From Haemonchus contortus (taxonomy: Eukaryota; Nematoda; Chromadorea; Rhabditida; Trichostrongylidae), in the NCBI GenBank assembly GCA_000469685.2, contig LS997562.1:17955813-18019812 (forward strand): DNA of 64,000 nt, in the 5' to 3' direction. The notes beneath the pieces are model-generated. The model ran no database searches. It was given only the letters and a program-made list of their open reading frames with translations, and was not told the DNA's origin. This document shows, piece by piece, positions 62,520 through 64,000 of this stretch. The position numbers were made by a program, and so were the translations under genes. How positions within the stretch are numbered: position 1 is the first letter of the stretch; every line of letters begins with the position of its first letter.

Positions 62520-64000
62520 CATTTAATCTTGCTCTCTCTCCTTGCAGGATGTTAAGGCTGGGTTTCTTGGATGGTCTACATCCGGTGGTACTATTGTAAT
62601 ATTGATTGCATTGCCACTTCGGAATAATTCAAGAAATCTCTCATACTGACAGCTAGCTAGGGTTCTAGAAAACGAAGAGGTCAAGGCTTACATCCCTGTA
62701 CACCAATTCGAACTACGAAAGGATTGTAAGAGGAGCGCTTCCCCCGAATTGTTCCCAAAGAGTATTCGTGGTTGACAAGGCCGTCCTTCCGAACGGCTAC
62801 TAAATGTAGATCAAGCAGGAACTACTATCGTAAAAGCTTCCGTTTACACTATCAGATTCAACTTTTCATGCCATATAACTGATGTTATCAGCGTTTTGGT
62901 TGCGTCATCTCTTCACAGGTGTGCACATTTCGAAAAGAGGTGCAGATGCTAGAGTTTTTTAGTTGTGACTTCACAGTATGTAGCTTCGCGTCTACGACTC
63001 CTCAATGACTTCCAGTGTCTAACCCGTTTTCGCTAAGGGTTACTCACGTCTGCTGACTCAACGCTGGGAAGTGCAAGACAAAGCAGAGAGAGGGCAAGGC
63101 TTACTTGCCTCAGACATTCAAGTAAAGCGAGTCAATATAACCGTAGAGAGGCTCCATTCGAACCTTCATAGGAGAGTTCACGACAATTTGAGGGTATATG
63201 GTTCAGACAATTGATGGAAGTGATCATCTAGAATGGTGGTGAAGAAAATGCAAAAATCGGCCTATTTGAAGAATTAGAGGATTCAAAATGTAGTAAAAAG
63301 GTGTGAACTAAAGTTTGGCAACAAAAGATGCATGAAACAGTTGAACGGGCTCTCTAAGTGGGTGTGCCGACGCGTGCAGGGCGCCTACAGTAAGCTGCGT
63401 GCAAGCAACGTGTGGGTCTCAGTGCGGACGGTCAACTTCTACAGATTTCACAACACCGTGAAATTTCGTTCGCATGAGTGTGTGCGGCGGCTTTGCCAGT
63501 TTAGGCCCTTGTTTTGCCCTACCTAGGCCGTTTTTTGACCACACGTCTAGAAACTGTTTATCGTGTTCGAGCAGCTCTGTATAAGTAGACTACATTATGT
63601 ACTTACCAGATTGTTATTTCTATTCGCATTCGGGTTCCAAAGGGTTGGAAAAACAGTGTTGAATTAGTGGCTCTTATTCATCTTCAATGCCAATGCTTTG
63701 TTGGGAGAGATTACCACAAAAGCAGGTCTAATTGAAGCTTCATTGATCGCGATCTCTTGGTAGAAGCTGCATCAAGCGCAGTAATTACCTTTCTGATACT
63801 ACCTAGCTACTAAAGTGTAGACAAGGCTTTACAACATTATAGCCTTCACCGGGACTGGTGAGAAAAGTGTCCTCCAAAGATTCGCTACCCATCGCTAATA
63901 AACTACACAGCTGCCGGAGAAGGTTATGGGCCTATTGTTGAGGATAGCAGAAAGGGTCCACGGTTATCACCCGGTCCAGATTCTTCTCACATCACCTAGG
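62520..64000. other. No recognisable feature
   Basis: Nothing is supported here except a weak relative of the 10440/24530 repeat near 63410-63570. Confidence 0.4.

Overview
The window looks like nuclear DNA from a nematode, most likely a strongylid of the hookworm type. The supporting observations are: split genes with many 47-60 nt introns that have GT donors and TTTCAG-like acceptors; a pepsin-family aspartic protease of the ASP-1 type expanded in worms; and an RTE retrotransposon plus several mariner-type DNA transposons of the kinds known from hookworms. The species call is inference from these family resemblances, because no database search was possible. No operon, CRISPR array, rRNA gene or convincing functional tRNA gene was seen.

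Only about 5 kb is host coding sequence. (1) Positions 11034-25637 (+) hold the 3' part of a multi-exon gene of unknown function. Eight exons join in phase into at least 286 codons ending in a stop, and the introns are packed with transposons. Weaker exon candidates upstream (5014-5121, resembling the end of a protein-kinase domain, and 8233-8327) may belong to it or to a neighbour. (2) Positions 51542-53793 (-) and 56232-58483 (+) hold two near-identical, apparently intact aspartic protease genes. Each has 10 exons and 407 codons plus stop. They diverge from the centre of a roughly 7 kb inverted duplication whose arms stay in register (paired coordinates sum to 110025) from the poly(A) signal to about 0.4 kb upstream of the TATA-like box.

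Most of the rest is mobile or repeated DNA. 0-5 kb: composite minisatellite repeats and a lone end of a mariner/Tc1-type element. 6.8-8.1 kb: a 1259 bp mariner with perfect terminal repeats and a transposase broken by only two TGA codons. 8.8-9.7 kb: a mariner relic and a 420 bp terminal-inverted-repeat (TIR) element. 13-15.5 kb: a fold-back element whose right arm carries a TTAA-flanked insertion. 16-18.6 kb: two mariner relics. 20-21.4 and 31.3-33.3 kb: composite repeats with Helitron-like ends. 22.7-23.8 kb: a decayed transposon related to the lone end at 2.8 kb. 26.9-27.5 kb: another TIR element. 29-31.3 kb: relics of two RTE-type LINEs. 36.0-40.1 kb: a nearly complete RTE inserted inside a second copy of the 9.3 kb TIR element, with target-site duplications at both levels. 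41.7-47 kb: LINE relics, including a CR1/jockey-like element with a MITE inside. 50.4-51.1 kb: a BEL/Pao-like fragment. 58.6-59.2 kb: a second copy of the TTAA element. 61.2-61.4 kb: a near-perfect hairpin.

The main story is genome architecture. Nested insertions can be ordered in time from empty sites present in the same window, and a protease gene pair has arisen by inverted duplication. I saw no clearly new enzymatic or defence system. The best candidates for something undescribed are the TTAA element family, the 8-9 bp target-duplicating TIR family, and the composite repeats that share one terminus.
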